Notes under the pieces: model-generated
What the model was told of the DNA's origin: nothing
The model's input: only the letters and a program-made list of their open reading frames with translations
The model's database searches: none
Shown: positions 24,017-36,554 of the stretch, one piece after another
Layout of the letters: every line of letters begins with the position of its first letter
Numbering within the stretch: position 1 is the first letter of the stretch
Made by a program: the position numbers and the translations under genes
From: Icerya purchasi
Taxonomy: Eukaryota; Arthropoda; Insecta; Hemiptera; Monophlebidae
Assembly: GCA_039619475.1 (NCBI GenBank)
Contig: CM077115.1
Location: 138,148,172-138,212,171 of the forward strand
Reading direction: 5' to 3'
DNA: 64,000 nt

Positions 24017-24446
24017 TAATTACAACGTAATTCTTAGGCTACCCCCCATTCGAAAAAATGTCCCAAAAAAATGTCCCAGAAAAATGTCCCAATTTTATGT
24101 AACGCTAAATGTCCCAATTTTATGTAACGTTTGTTATATTTTGTAGGATTTTTGTTATTGTTATTTAAAAAATGTCACAATTTTATGTAATGAAATATGT
24201 AACGAAAAATGTAACGAAAAAATGTTTTAATTTTATATAACGGAAGGTAAATGTTAGAATAGGATTTTTGTGGTTATGTTATTTTTTGTGTGTGTTGATG
24301 CCAGTAAGAATTACGTTGTAAATTTTGATCATTTTATACAAAGTATAGAAGAGAAAGAGACAGGAATGAAAGCAGGAGGGGTCAAGGGGCACAGCCCCTT
24401 GCGAGGCCAAAGTGACCGAGTTTATATATATATATACATATATATG
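24017..24446 (+). mobile_element. TA-tract-nested hairpin element, copy 2 (best preserved)
   Basis: Flanked on both sides by (TA)n. It begins AATTACAACGTAATTCTTAG, carries several internal AATGTCCCAATTTTATGTAA units, a second copy of the AATTACGTTGTAA palindrome at about 24309, then GAAGAGAAAGAGACAGG, and ends with the perfect hairpin CAAGGGGCACAGCCCCTTG (8-bp stem, 3-nt loop) shortly before the right TA tract. There are no terminal inverted repeats and no coding frame of note, so it is non-autonomous. Confidence 0.8.
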
Positions 24447-25244
24447 GTTGTTCATTATCTATAGCGCAAAAGTAAAATTATACATCTGATAAGTTATGCC
24501 GCTAATTATCTTCTGGCCGTATTCCTCCGGTCATTTTAGTCAAGAGCATTTAGAGCACGATTGACATTCTGTTATTTAAACATCACAATAGTTTAAAATA
24601 TTTCCAATGAGGAGCCATTTGATTTCGAAATATTCCCGAAATTTGTGGGATTTTTGAATAATTGTGAAAATGTTAAAAATAATATTATAAATGCGAAAAA
24701 TAATAGTTTTATAAATGTACGGTTATGCGTATATATAAAAACAATTATGTGTATAGCGACCGTAATTTAAGAGAAATATTTTTAGAAAATAATTTTTTTT
24801 TTTCTTCAAACGATACTTTAATAAATATCGATGGAACTAATTTTAGCTTTTAGCGTCATTTTTTTCAGTTTAATTTAAATTAAAAAGCCGCGTAAAAACA
24901 AAAAAAAAAATGTAATGTTACCTGATCGTATTATCATAAACCCCATAAATTTCTTTGGGGGGAATATTTCGAAACGAAACCGTCCTCTCACTGGAAACAT
25001 TTTAGATGCCTCTCTTAAATAGCACTTGGTTTGCTGCTTAATTTCGATATACACACGTTCCTCATGATGCACTGCAGCTCCAAACGGAATCTCATAAGAT
25101 GTAGCGAAAAAAGTTTTTTATTCCGCTTCAATATTAAAATGGCCCTAGTTTTTTGTATAATATCATGCGGCCATAACAGTCACGCATTTATTTCGCGCCT
25201 TGATACCATCGCTACCAGATAGTGTTGTTCCAGCACTGATATTT
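24447..25244. other. No gene recognised
   Basis: A/T-rich; the two frames here (24875-25072 minus, 25031-25222 plus) have no motif. Confidence 0.5.
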
Positions 25245-26120
25245 GTAGAGCTTGTACTCTTTCATCCCCCTGAAGTTTAACTTTTCAGAATCTTTTCGTC
25301 TGCCTCCTTTCCGTTCCATAATCATAAACGAACTAACAACCATCCCGCGTTCCATTATTTTCATTTCCGCTAAATTTTTGATTACATCCGACTACTCCAC
25401 GATCGTATCATTCAATCCGCTCTTTCTGCATGATCATTTCTTTGATTTTATCATTCTCCGTTCGCTTTTATCCACGTTCCTTCTTGCCTCTATTTTATTC
25501 AAATTTATTATCTGTGGGTTCCTAGTCATTCGGACATCTTCAATAATGAAGCGACAGATTTTTTTTTTTTTTTTGGTAAACAAGCTGCTGCTGCTTCTTC
25601 CAGCTTCCTTTCTTAAGAAAAATCCTCGTCTCCTAATCTCCTTTCGTTGTGGAAAAGTTTTCATCTCAGAGATCATCGGATATTTACGCTCGCTATTTTT
25701 CTAATAATCACTCAGTTCATCTGTCGGCATTTCTATTTCCTTCACTGCGTCGTTCTGTTGCTGTCTCCATTATTCAACTATTGAACTATCTTCTTTCCAT
25801 TTTCATTTTTCGTTGGTTTCCTCTGCGTATTTTCAAACGAAGCGCGTGTTTGCGATACTAATCTCACGTGTGGATTAAGTATGTTCATCTCTTTTTCTTA
25901 AGTGTTCTATTTTCCGGTTGGCAGAGATACTTCCTGCTCCTTTTATATAACCTGGCTTTTCCTTTTCCGCAAATTTCATTCCCGGCATATTGATCACTTC
26001 TTATTAACAATATCTGATATTATCATGGTATAATTGATTCCTTTCTTGTCTATTTTTTTTTTTTTTTTTTTTTTTACGAATAAAGGTCTCTGGTTGACGA
26101 GCCAAACAAAAAACAAAATT
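25245..26120 (+). mobile_element. Non-LTR retrotransposon family A, copy 5 (RNase H to 3' end)
   Basis: Frame one gives FSESFRLPPFRSIIINELTT, the start of the RNase H core. A shifted frame at about 25510 gives LWVPSHSDIFNNEATD, the RNase H histidine motif with N-E and D. A poly-T run (25560-25574) interrupts the frame between them and the tail. The 3' part is like copies 3, 4 and 6, and ends near 26087-26103 with GGTCTCTGGTTGACGAGCCA followed by an A-rich stretch. Decayed and 5'-truncated. Confidence 0.8.
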
Positions 26121-27594
26121 TAAAACGGCAGCGAATTCCAAATAACAAAAACTGTCATTCCGCTTACTTGAGAGTAAACGAACCATCCTGTACTGCGACA
26201 GCCGAACTCCTACAATTCATTCTCGAACAGAATACCCTCTTAACTATTCGTATCCGTTATTTTTACATATTGAAATTCATCTACAACTCTTACATATCCG
26301 CTTGATGGGTTTCCGGAAACACGAGCTCAGCTAAATGCAGGATTTGATAAGTTGTAAAATCGGTTTTGGGGTTTTGAAGATTAATACATCAAAAACTACA
26401 TTCTCCTCTCACTACTATTTATTAATTTTAATTCTCGCTACTACAACAAGCCCGGACACTCTGGTTAATTCGTAAAGTAAAGCTAGCTCAGTTACACGGC
26501 TCGAGTAATACAAGAACGAATTTCACTCAGTTAAAGACAAGTTCTTGTAAAAACTCGATTGAAGGTCAGAAAACGTATAAAATTCACCTAAATCGTGAAA
26601 TACAGACTCGGCGTTTGTAATTCCGTTTGACTGCGGTCAAAACAGGAATCAAGATGGAAAACTGGTAGCGTTGCTGTAGGTGTTGTATAATCTCACCAGA
26701 ACTAACGTAGTTCAGTTTAAAAACATATCAATATCGGAGAATTTGTCAGCTCCCGACACGAGTTTTTTTCGTTCCATACGTACATACACGATCTACATTT
26801 TTTATTAATCGAATGGAAAAGTTATTCAACTCCAGAAGACCCTGAGAATCAGCTGAGTCACTTTAAATTTGCCGAAATCGCATTTATAACTCTTTATTTA
26901 GCAAATATTTCTTGAGGCGGCAATATTTAACAATATTTAGCATATCACAATCGATCGAATGTTTCGGATAAACACGAAAGTTGCATTTCATTTAGTAAGC
27001 GACGTAGCAGGAAAGTTGTCCTTTATTTTTCCTCTCCTCTGTCTTATTTTTCTTTTTCTTCTTCTTCTTCTTATTATTATTTTTAAAGTGAACAACACTT
27101 CATAAAGAGCGTAATGTTTATGACGACTTTTATTGTATATACAAGTTCGCTTGCTTTAATATTCTACACGCTTTCGATCTATGGATCGCCGGAATATCCA
27201 TCGATGTATATTATAATGACGAGTTAGATTTATACGGTGCGCAATTTTTAGACCGATTTACGACGGCATTTATTTTAACGTGTTTCGTTTGTCATCAATA
27301 TATTTAAAAAAATTTGAGATTGCTTTTATACTTTTATATAATGTTTCACATTATTTATTTAGTTTTTTTGCTTATTTAATTAGTATGTTAACTCGTAAAA
27401 TAAAAGTAATAAACCAGGCAGGTGCGATTATTGGATGGGAAGAAACTTTTTCATAACATGAAACGAGATAAAACATCTAATCTCATTAGATAGAATGTAA
27501 GAGTAGTACAGTCAGTTTAAAAACTAAAAATCCGACATAACCGAATAGAAAGAAATGATAAGATTTGGAAGATTTTATTCAGTAACGCAATTTT
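26121..27594. other. No gene recognised
   Basis: A short plus-strand frame at about 27166-27309 ends LDRFTTAFILTCFVCHQYI and then a stop. It faintly recalls the first membrane helix of innexins, but without a donor or neighbouring exon I do not call it. Confidence 0.4.
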
Positions 27595-28027
27595 AAATCC
27601 GAAGCATGAAAACAACCACGGAGCCTTGGTGGCCCACAGACAGAGTTTCCCGCAGAGATTTTTCTGTCCTGAATCATCTCCGAATAGGACATAAACCCTC
27701 TTGCACAGCTACATATTCACGAGCCAGGTACCCCCCAATGTCTGCCCCTTTCGTAGTCAACCGAGCGTCCCATCCACCTCTCACCTGCTTCTCGGATGTT
27801 CCTCATTTTCAGTACCACGATCCATTCTCTTTACCACTTCCTCTAGTTCTAAGATACTGTCAAATGCTCCATCCGCGATCGCAGTTGTATTAGCTTTCAT
27901 GCGGAGCAGCGATCTGCACTATCGCGTTTAATCCCCTTAAGTAGGCTCCATGTGCTGTAATAGCCCCAGTAGTTAAACACGGTACATGGAAACCCTTATA
28001 CACACCTTTAAAAAAAAAAAAAAAAAA
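27595..28027 (+). mobile_element. Non-LTR retrotransposon C-terminal fossil with poly-A tail
   Basis: Encodes SRRDFSVLNHLRIGHKPS, PPMSAPFVVNRA, then (in a shifted frame) HLLLGCSSF. This is the pattern 'sR.d..vl.rLRiGHt.lTHsyl....P.C..C......v.HlL..Cp' found after the RNase H domain of I/R1-related elements. A non-coding tail follows and ends in 17 or more A at 28011-28027, the true 3' end of the insertion. At least one frameshift is present. Confidence 0.8.
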
Positions 28028-28762
28028 TCCGGTCATACTAAGAATTAAATATACTTAGTTAACTAACATACAAGAGATACATTCCGTAATTCTGAACTGA
28101 TTGCGCCTTACTTAAAAACAGAATCAAATTTTTTATTTAAACTAACTTTTATTAATCCTATTACCACTTCTCCTTTGACATTGGCATTTTTTCAAAGCCA
28201 TTTTTGACACCTCAAAAAAAAAAAGTCTCAGTCGCAATGCAAATTTTAACAGTCGCAATCATTTTTTCGGGTTTTCAAAATCTATTTCTATATACTACAC
28301 AATTTTCCTAGATACCTCCTCGGATATGTATGAATAATTTTTATTCAAAATTTTATAACCCATCCGTAATATAATTAAAAACTGAGCGATAAATAAACGT
28401 GTGTACCTACGTTTAAACGTATTCGTACAAACGGACATTTATTTTACACGCATACTATATATGCACATACATATATATCGAGTAATATTTAAAAGGAGGT
28501 TGGTACTAGCGATTTTCAGGATCATCTGTTGTTAGTGTGTTAAATATTACCGCAGGTATTATCAAAAATTGATATTCGCGTTACTTTTTTAATTTTTCCA
28601 TCTGTCAATTCTTTACGAATGTGAACTGCAAAGAGAAAACAATTTTAACTGTGAACACGCATACGAAATGATTCAGCCGATGTTTTTTAATATACATATG
28701 GTGCGTTTTTATAATCGAATTATATTACTGATGTTACGTTTATTAAATAAATTAATGTGGTA

Positions 28763-28881
28763 GAAAGGAACTGCTTCCCCTACTCTCATTAGTGCCGTTG
28801 GGCTTAGTACCATTATGGAAAGCTTAACTTCACAATCCCAACGCCCTCTCAAGGGTATGGAACTTACTTTACTTTACTTAA
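28763..28881 (+). mobile_element. tRNA-derived SINE, copy 2 (3' half)
   Basis: GAAAGGAACTG..CCCTACTCTCATTAGTGCCGTT..CTTAGTAC..CTTAACTTCACAA aligns base by base with the reverse complement of 37857-37915. It ends GGAACTTACTTTACTTTACT, a simple-repeat 3' tail. Confidence 0.8.
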
Positions 28882-30844
28882 CACAAAAACAATAAAGCAA
28901 AAATTGAGAGCAGTAACTCTGAACAAAACATCTGAAGAGGAGGGAAATTGGTAGTTAAAAGTTTGTAGGGCGCTCGCGGGGATAGGGGGAATAAAAAAAA
29001 TTACTGCGAATAAAAGTAGTGTCGAAAAGACTGGAAATGTTAATATTTTTACACGAGATTTAAACAACGCAACAATAAAAATAAAAACATTAAACCGAAT
29101 TTGTACGAATCTTGACGTTCATTACAAAGCCAAATTACTTTACAGACAATTGTTCCTGGTAGAACTCTTCGCAAAGTATTAAACGTAACATCAGTACTTA
29201 ATTTAACACGTATTTTGACAACTTTTCGTGTTATGCTGCAAGATGGCGAGCAAAAAGCAAGCAATTTTCTCTTTTTCTCTTTAGCTTGTATTTTCTAACT
29301 TTTTTTTTTATTTATTTTTTTTTTATTTTTTTGTTTGGCTAGGATACAGCAACTTCATTGGCTATTATCTATTCTACGCATAAAAGATCACCTTCAGTAT
29401 AATATAAAACAGCGTCATTTATATGCTACGGAAGTGAAGTATAAATAAACAAGTTCAGTCAAGCATGAGGTTTCATGCGCTGAGGATTCCGTATGTAAGT
29501 TAACGATAACTATAGTTATTTAGTATGTAAGAAAATTTGTTTGAATAAACTGCCATTTTTATTTTATTATTTTAATTTAATATCTTAATAAATTTCAGAG
29601 ATCTTTTCTAATAATAATCTAAAACAGTTAAGCAAAATACTAATTTGAATCGAAGGCTTAGACTAATTTGAAGTGCAGTGTAATGGTTATGAAGAAAAAT
29701 TAATCAAATCCTTTTTTTATTTATTTAATTTTTATTTACTTTTTTAAATTATTGGTTGAGATTTAACAAAACTAATATTAAGGTTTTATGATTTTATAAA
29801 ATGTATAATTTCATTATTCCCTCACCTATATTTCTTGAATAGCTGATTGTTAAAGACACTTAATAAATATATAAACGAAAACACGCAAAAAATATTAATT
29901 AGAAATATTATAAATACTACGTATTACTCTAAATGAAACTAAAGCAGAGAAAAGGGTAGAAGTTTAAAAAAATACACAACTCTTTTTTAACTTGAACTAA
30001 GTAAAATTAAGAGTAGAAAATAAATGAATCAAAATAATTATCTTCTACATTTCTACATAGTTTAAGTGATAATTGTATGAATTTGTAGAAAGGTAAATAT
30101 AGCACAATCAGGGCATCTGCACAATGCAAAAGATAAATATCTTGGAATATCTTCGGAAACAAAAATCGATTTCTGTGTGTTGCATATTTCACGCGGTTAA
30201 GGAAGGAGGTGGTTAACATCTTCTGGCGCACCCAAAATGTGATGCTATGGGGCTGCAGCTCCCCCCAGAGAGAATAAACGGACACTGTTAAAAATGGCAA
30301 AATTTTTGACTGTAAAAATTAATTTTTGATAAAAATATGAAGTATTTTTAAATAACACATTTTACACAAAAATAATTATATATAAATGAGAGAAGGGTGA
30401 GATATATAGATATACCAAACCACCTTTACATTTTCCCATATGCAATTCTTTGCGATAACGGGAAATCTGTCAGAAAAATGTAGCAGACTTTCAAACAAAT
30501 ATAGCATCTGGACAAAACCAAGAGAACACGGTAGAAGACAATTCAGGGTTACAACATTTGGTCAATTTATATGATTGAGAAAAATTAAATATCAGTAAAA
30601 TCGCATAAAAATCGCATAAAAATCGATACATGAAAATCGATACATGAAAATAAACTTTGTATATAACGAAAAATGTCGATCTAAATATTATAACTATGAA
30701 CATAACTCTAGCGTTGAAAATAATTGTTTTTTCTTACTTACACCATTACAAACTGGCCATCTGCAGGCCATTTAGCAAATTTACTTAAAGAGGGGAATAT
30801 TGAGCATAAAGGGAGAGTAACCTCAATGATACCTAACCGATAGA
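28882..30844. other. No gene recognised
   Basis: Minus-strand frames at 28864-29264 and 30007-30300 (67 to 97 codons) show no family motif. Otherwise A/T-rich. Confidence 0.5.
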
Positions 30845-31150
30845 GTCTTTATCTTAGACAAGGTCATGAGGTTTTTTACGCTTCAACCGCCCCATATCGC
30901 TAATAGTATCTAATAGTCCAGCAATAAGTTCATTCGAATGACTTTCCAGTTTTGCTGCCTGTCTTCGGACATGATCTTTAATAACATCTGTCACATATTC
31001 TAAATCCTGATGCAAGGTTAAGTTTGTTATATATCATGGCGCTTTGGTTACGAGCTTAAGGATTTTATTCTGGGTAGCATTATCCTCAGATTTGTAGGTT
31101 TAGCACAACCCTAAAGCTATACTCCGCAAATTCAAATAGGTCTCAAGATA
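30845..31150 (-). mobile_element. Jockey-type reverse transcriptase C-terminal fossil
   Basis: The minus strand encodes CAKPTNL, a frameshift, then QNKILKLVTKAP, a stop in place of W, YITNLTLHQDL, VTDVIKDH and RLKRKKPHDLV followed by a stop. This is the jockey-clade ending '..WGcAkpSNi..iQ.fQnKiLRmitnAPWYv.N.tLH.DL....V..vI'. It is a short, dead 3' fragment with one frameshift and a W-to-stop change. Confidence 0.85.
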
Positions 31151-31262
31151 CTTGTGTATATTAAACATTTGTTATCTACATTCAATATGCTGAATATAAA
31201 TTAAAATCGTAAAAATTTATATATACATATACATACATACATACATATATATATATATATTA

Positions 31263-32074
31263 TAAAATCGATCATTTTGAACTCACAAGGGGCTCCGCCC
31301 CTTGACCCCTCTACTCACATTTTCTCTTTCTCTTCTGTACTTTGTATTTTTTTTCTTTTGGGATCGTCAACCAAGGACCTTGACCCAGAAACAAATAGTA
31401 AGGAAAGAAGTCGGTTATATTTTAATCCGATCAGAAATCTTTGCTAAAAAGTAACAAATAGCAGTGGAGAACGAAAGAACAGGATATAGGGAGCACAATA
31501 AAGAGCAGAATGCCCAAGCCTCAACAAATAGGAATACAAAACAGAACGCTCCACAGAAAGAGATGAACCCTGGAAGAACACATGATCAGCGTTGGGGAGG
31601 AAATTAGGGAAAAGCAAAATCTGGAGGAAGGCACCAAACAATGGCCAAAATGCATACGAACAACGGAAACAACATCAGAATATCGAAGAAGAGAGGGATG
31701 CAAAAGAAACCATGAATAGGGAGGAAGAGTAGGCTGCACTGACAGATGAAATGAATAATTATTAGAAAAGGAGGAAGCGTAAATATCCGATAGCCCATGA
31801 TCTGATATGGAAGCTTTTACATATCGATAGGAGGTTAGAAGATGTAATTTTTTTTTAAAAAAAAGGGAGAAGAAGCAGCAGCCCGAGTCAAGGTTGTATA
31901 AAATTATCAAAATTTACAACTTCATTCTTACTGGCATGATACATTTTTTTGTTATTAAAAAACCTAATGAGTGGATGATTAGGAATGATGTTTTCATTTA
32001 ACATTTAACTTTCGTTACATAAAATTGGGACATTTTTTCTAATGAGGGCTGGCCTAAGAATTACGTTGTTATTA

Positions 32075-32150
<76 letters not shown>
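31263..32150 (-). mobile_element. TA-tract-nested hairpin element, copy 3, split by a retrotransposon
   Basis: Reverse-oriented copy. The hairpin CAAGGGGCTCCGCCCCTTG is at about 31288-31306, TCTCTTTCTCTTCTGTACTT follows, and the body resumes at about 31900 with AAAATTATCAAAATTTACAA, ending GAATTACGTTGTTATTAATA at 32075. A (TA)35 tract (32081-32150) follows, then a CA-rich tract. The interruption is the retrotransposon at 31348-31893. Confidence 0.8.
31348..31893 (-). mobile_element. Non-LTR retrotransposon family A, copy 6 (3' fragment, inserted)
   Basis: Minus-oriented 3' part of the retrotransposon family described at 6800. The plus strand shows the poly-T (poly-A tail) at 31347-31354, then the family end TTTTGGGATCGTCAACCAAG. 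The upstream part encodes remnants such as DIYASSFSNNYSFHLS, matching the frame at 25640-25730. TTGTAT occurs on both sides (31342-31347 and 31894-31899) and looks like the target-site duplication, so this is a 5'-truncated insertion made by target-primed reverse transcription into the hairpin element. Confidence 0.8.
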
Positions 32151-32158
<8 letters not shown>

Positions 32159-32185
32159 GCACACACGCACACACACACACACATA
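32081..32185. repeat. (TA)35 microsatellite followed by CA-rich tract
   Basis: Seventy bases of uninterrupted AT dinucleotides, then GTATATATGC and about 24 bases of CA repeats with one CG. It is the longest simple repeat in the window and marks the end of a hairpin element. Confidence 0.95.
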
Positions 32186-35067
32186 TATACATATGTATAT
32201 GTATACATGAAATGTACATATGTATAAATATAAAATAATACCCAAACTAAAAAAAAAAAAAAAAAGAATGTACATTTCTGGAGAAATGTCTATAAATCTA
32301 CACTCTATTGTACAGAATTGCGTTTTTATTGTATAATAAAAATCCCGCAATCAAAAAGCGGATAAGACAAAAGAAGAAGAAGATTCATTGTATTTTTATA
32401 TGTATCCGGTATTAGACAAAGATGTCCGAATTTCATAATTATTCAACGAATTAGATCTAATTTACGTACTTAATTTTCCTTTTTTCCGTTGTTACACGCT
32501 ACTGGATCACTTTAATGTCGGATAATCGATGTACTCGATTCGCCTTGTCCAAAATCGGTTTTTCTAACCCTAATCTGTTTTTCCTTATACAATATGGTAC
32601 ATGTAAATACTAATTACTGCGATCTGTCCGTTACAGGAAACTGGGAGGAGAGTAGAATGAGTACGCGTTAAACGCAGTTGAATTTATGATCAAAACAGAC
32701 GGTGATTTAATAAATATGACCTTCTCATCCGATACTATATACTCACAGTAGTTGTTCTTCGCTTTTTTCATTTTTCCCCAACAAAACCAAACTAATACCC
32801 GTTATCAAACATGCCGTAAAAATGCATACATTAAGGAAAAGAGCGACGATAGCGAGAACGAAGGAAGGAATCGCAAAAAGAGAGATAAAAAAGAAAATAA
32901 AGGAATATTGCAAAATAATTCTGGAAACAAGGAAGAAGCGAAAAAAAAAACAACAAAAAACGAATAGATATTTCGTTAAAGGCTGAGTTTAAATAGTAGG
33001 GCAATGCCGACTAATCCTAAGTGGAAAGTAAAACAAATTTGGTTTAACAAAGTAATGAAGAAAACGAATGGGAAGAATAAGCTACTTGCTTATGGTAAAA
33101 AATAAGGAAAAATTAGATAGATAAACAAAACACTAATTATTGAAGGTAATGAAAAGAAACAATCTCGACAATAACAAAAGAAATGAAAGAAACGAAAGAA
33201 ACAACACGATAGAAGGGGAAGTCCGAGTAAAAGAAGAAATTTAAGAAATAAATTAAGAGTTATTTGTTTGTTTTCGGTAATTCCATTGTACCGTAGACGC
33301 GCCTCGATTACAAACGATCGGACGGTAAGTAACGCAGCATCATTAACGGAAAAAAACAAACGAACATTTAACGGAATTAAATCGTGTTAAAGGGTAACAA
33401 AATAGTGTTCTCCAAAACCATGCCTTTGAGCAGGGCTTAATGAACGATGGGGGGGGGGGCATGGGGCATGAGAAAGAATAAACGAATGTAATAAACTCCC
33501 ATCCATCTTTTGGCAAATAGTTACTAGATGCGCAACTGATGATTATATAATGATAACCGGCCAGTATAAAAGCTATCTTTTTAAAAAAAAAGCCTAAAAG
33601 GTTTTTGTTTTTATTGGTGGTATATACGCTAAATTTTTAATAACTGCTGAACTAATTAACTTATCCTATTCTAGAATTCTCTATATAGATAAGTATCTTC
33701 ACACAATTCCTTCGAGGCTCCATCATTTCTTCTTTCCATATCCATCCAAATTTTTAATACAATGATCTGCATCTAGGCTGTGTAACTCTTTACGTTTTAT
33801 GGTTACATGTAGCACCACGCTAACTGTTTTTGTACCGATGTACTTTTCCATCTCAAGCGGTGAAATTCCGCCAATGCACCGTTCTTCATACACGCTGCAT
33901 TAATAAACGGCCTTTAACATTTTCATCATATTATATTGTATCAGTGATCACTAAAGAGTCGAAAAGTGTGAAATAATCCCCCTATTTTCGTCGAGGGCGA
34001 GCCTACCATCTAAGGGGATATAGAGCGTTTTACGGAGGTCCAATGATAACTCTATTTCTATCAGATTTAAAGCGTTCTAGTATATTCAGAATTCCACGGT
34101 AGATTATTAAGCAGAACGGAAGTAGTCTTTGGCCGTTGGTTTTGGAAGAATTAATTTTAGTTCGCTCTGAAAACAACGCTGATTTATTATTTATGTGAAA
34201 CTACCAGGCCGCAATGTGAACTAAATCATCTTGTCCAGCATGCTATGGAAGGTTGTTAAAATAAACAGAATAGAATGTAACTAAACACTGAGAATACAAC
34301 TATAACTATTTAATATAAGGAGGCTAATTATTTAGAAGTATGCAGAAAATTCTGTCGACTGAATAAAATGAGAAATAAGGTTTAATTATTGCATATATAT
34401 TTTTAATTACGCAACGAACGGGAATCAATTAAAAACGGTCAAAAATTAAGACAACTGCTTTTGCCTAGCTTTTTAAAAATTGCATAATATATATTATATG
34501 GATATGTATATGTATGTGTATTTATGTATGTATATGTATGTATGTATGCATGTATGAATATGACAGACATTTATTTCGGCAATCATTGAACGACTTTAAA
34601 TTTATAGCTCATTTACCGATCAAATGAATTAAACCGTATTCCTATGTGTATTTTTAGTTCTTGCATTAATTGAAATAAATGTTTTTTCTTTTTTCTTTGA
34701 CGGGACTACTAACTAATCAGAACTTGTAATAAACGTTACGAAATATTCTGCATTCACATTGTTAGACCCACATCTGCGCGCTGATGGATATTTTTAGCTA
34801 AACGATGAAACGCTAATTGGTTGAAAATAAGATACGGTTAATTAAAGCGATCGTGTGAAATATGACGCGACTCCAGCTACTATTTAAACGAATCAGAGGT
34901 CATCCGAACGTTGCCATCAACGAGCAGAGAAAGGAAAAAGGAAAAAGTACCACCAGTTTATTGCTCCGTCCAGAACTGTTCAAACTTTTTCAAAATTGTA
35001 AGAAATTATACAAGTAGCGCTCGATTTTAGTTCCGTTAAAAATGCAAATCGCGTCAAATAGCTATAT
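32186..35067. other. No gene recognised
   Basis: Contains an asparagine/lysine-rich 71-codon frame at 32752-32967 that looks like low complexity, a motif-free minus-strand frame of about 50 codons near 33720-33880, and CAGGGCTTAATGAACGAT followed by a G run at 33433-33459 that resembles a transposon end. Confidence 0.4.
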
Positions 35068-35215
35068 CTTGGCGTAGAGTTGGTCAGGCAGCGGTATTTC
35101 GTTCAGGTAGGACCCGGTTCGAATCCCGCCGTCGCACGTTGATATTTCTAAAAATTAGAATTGCGCTGGGTCAATGTCTACAAATAGTGTGCCTCAAAAA
35201 AAAAATAAAAAAAAC
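35068..35215 (+). mobile_element. Possible second tRNA-like SINE with A-rich tail
   Basis: TTGGCGTAGAGTTGGTCAGG and, 40 bases later, GGTTCGAATCCCGCC resemble polymerase III A and B boxes, and the segment ends near 35198-35215 with an A-rich run. The T-arm stem does not pair (CCCGG against CCCGC), so a functional tRNA is unlikely. No second copy was seen. Confidence 0.4.
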
Positions 35216-36402
35216 ACCTTTTTGTTCAGAACTACGTGCTTTTTCGGCTGCGAACAAATGCCATTAACTTATAAACGAAAATTTCACCGGAAAAAGACTA
35301 GATTAATTTCGATAGTTTATTTGTATCATGATTTTAGTTCGTTTAGTTTACTGCGTTTATAGCGTTTTGTTAGAGCACTTGACCTCCGTCACGGAGATTC
35401 TGAACTCAATTCCACAACAGAAATTATTACGAATAATTCAGATAGTCGCTGATAGAATCATATCGAAGCCAATTTCATGCATACCGTTGGTGTATAGTGT
35501 AGGCAGACTTAGAAGACTACATTTATACATAGATCGATAAATCAAACATTTACAATCAGTTCCAAGTATAATCTTGCGTGTGCATTTACGTTTTGAACAT
35601 AAAAGCTGCCGTGAACACTACATTTGTACAACTAGAATGTACAAATAGTCAGTCGCCTACGCTCAGACTACAAAAAAGTAAGAAGACAGCTAAACCTCAC
35701 TAAAATAAAACATAACCAAATAGCATTTGTTTAAAAAGTTTAAGAGCTTTACTTTACTCCGTAAATTTAAAACTTTATTAAATCATTCTTTTTTTTAGCA
35801 ACATAACTTGTGTCTCGATGAACTAGAAACGAATGCTTCGATATAAACGAAATGAACGAAATACGACGTCCGAGGTTAGACCAAATATTTACACGATTTC
35901 TGCTTTTTTTTTTTTTTTCGATTTTCTTAGACGTCGTATTTTCAAATTTCAACAGGCACGCGCATTCACAGTAGGCGTTTATTTGTTTGATTCGAAGAGC
36001 TTTTAATAATTTTATCCTTATACACTTCCTAGCACTCTGTTCTTGATTTCAGTTTGTGCGGCTGAATAAAAACATTTTTCGAATTAATAAGCTTATTTTA
36101 ATGCTACAATACTGCGTACTATCTCGTGTCACCGTATTAATAAAATAGTGCAACCAGTCACGTAAGACAACAATTAATATGAACATTTTAAAAAATGTCA
36201 TTAAGTTTCGGATTAAACAATCCGTATTCACGGTGTACAATCGTAATAAATGTTTTACCTCGTACATTACGATACAAACAACAATCGACTTTAGCAGTAT
36301 TGGCAAAGAATCTTATAGTTGCCGTTATAAATGAAACGTTTTCAGCATATTTTCGAGTAATCGTTTTATGTCATAAAGAAAGTAACCCCCCCCCCCCTAA
36401 AG
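35216..36402. other. No gene recognised
   Basis: A/T-rich. A C run at 36387-36398 lies just before the Polinton fragment. Short frames lack motifs. Confidence 0.5.
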
Positions 36403-36533
36403 ACATTAATTTAAACACTCTACAGCGGAAACATTCTATCAAAAAGTTTGAGAAGAACTATTGGAAGCTTATGAGTAACAGTGTTTTTGGTAAAATGATG
36501 GAAAATGTCAGACATAGAATTAATTATAAATGA
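36403..36533 (+). pseudogene. Polinton/Maverick protein-primed DNA polymerase B fragment
   Basis: The frame reads [20 protein letters not shown] followed by [19 protein letters not shown], then a stop. This is the 'FfKLMnNsvFGKtMENvRkR' block of protein-primed family B DNA polymerases of Polinton/Maverick elements. Only about 40 residues remain. The frame upstream to 36195 is open but I see no polymerase motifs in it. A hAT element has inserted 20 bp beyond the stop. Confidence 0.75.
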
Positions 36534-36554
36534 AGTAAAATTTACTAGTTATAT

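Noticed and set aside
27115..27310. Frame ending DRFTTAFILTCFVCHQYI resembling an innexin N-terminal helix
   Set aside because: Only a faint resemblance; the frame stops at once after QYI, with no donor, no matching upstream start and an overlapping open frame of similar length.
32005..32350. Frames rich in IYIY and CVCVC on both strands
   Set aside because: They are translations of the (TA)n and (CA)n microsatellite.
32752..32967. Lysine/asparagine-rich 71-codon frame
   Set aside because: Low-complexity A-rich DNA; no homology signature or splice sites.
35068..35140. Functional tRNA gene
   Set aside because: A and B box-like words are present, but the T stem does not pair and no acceptor stem can be formed.
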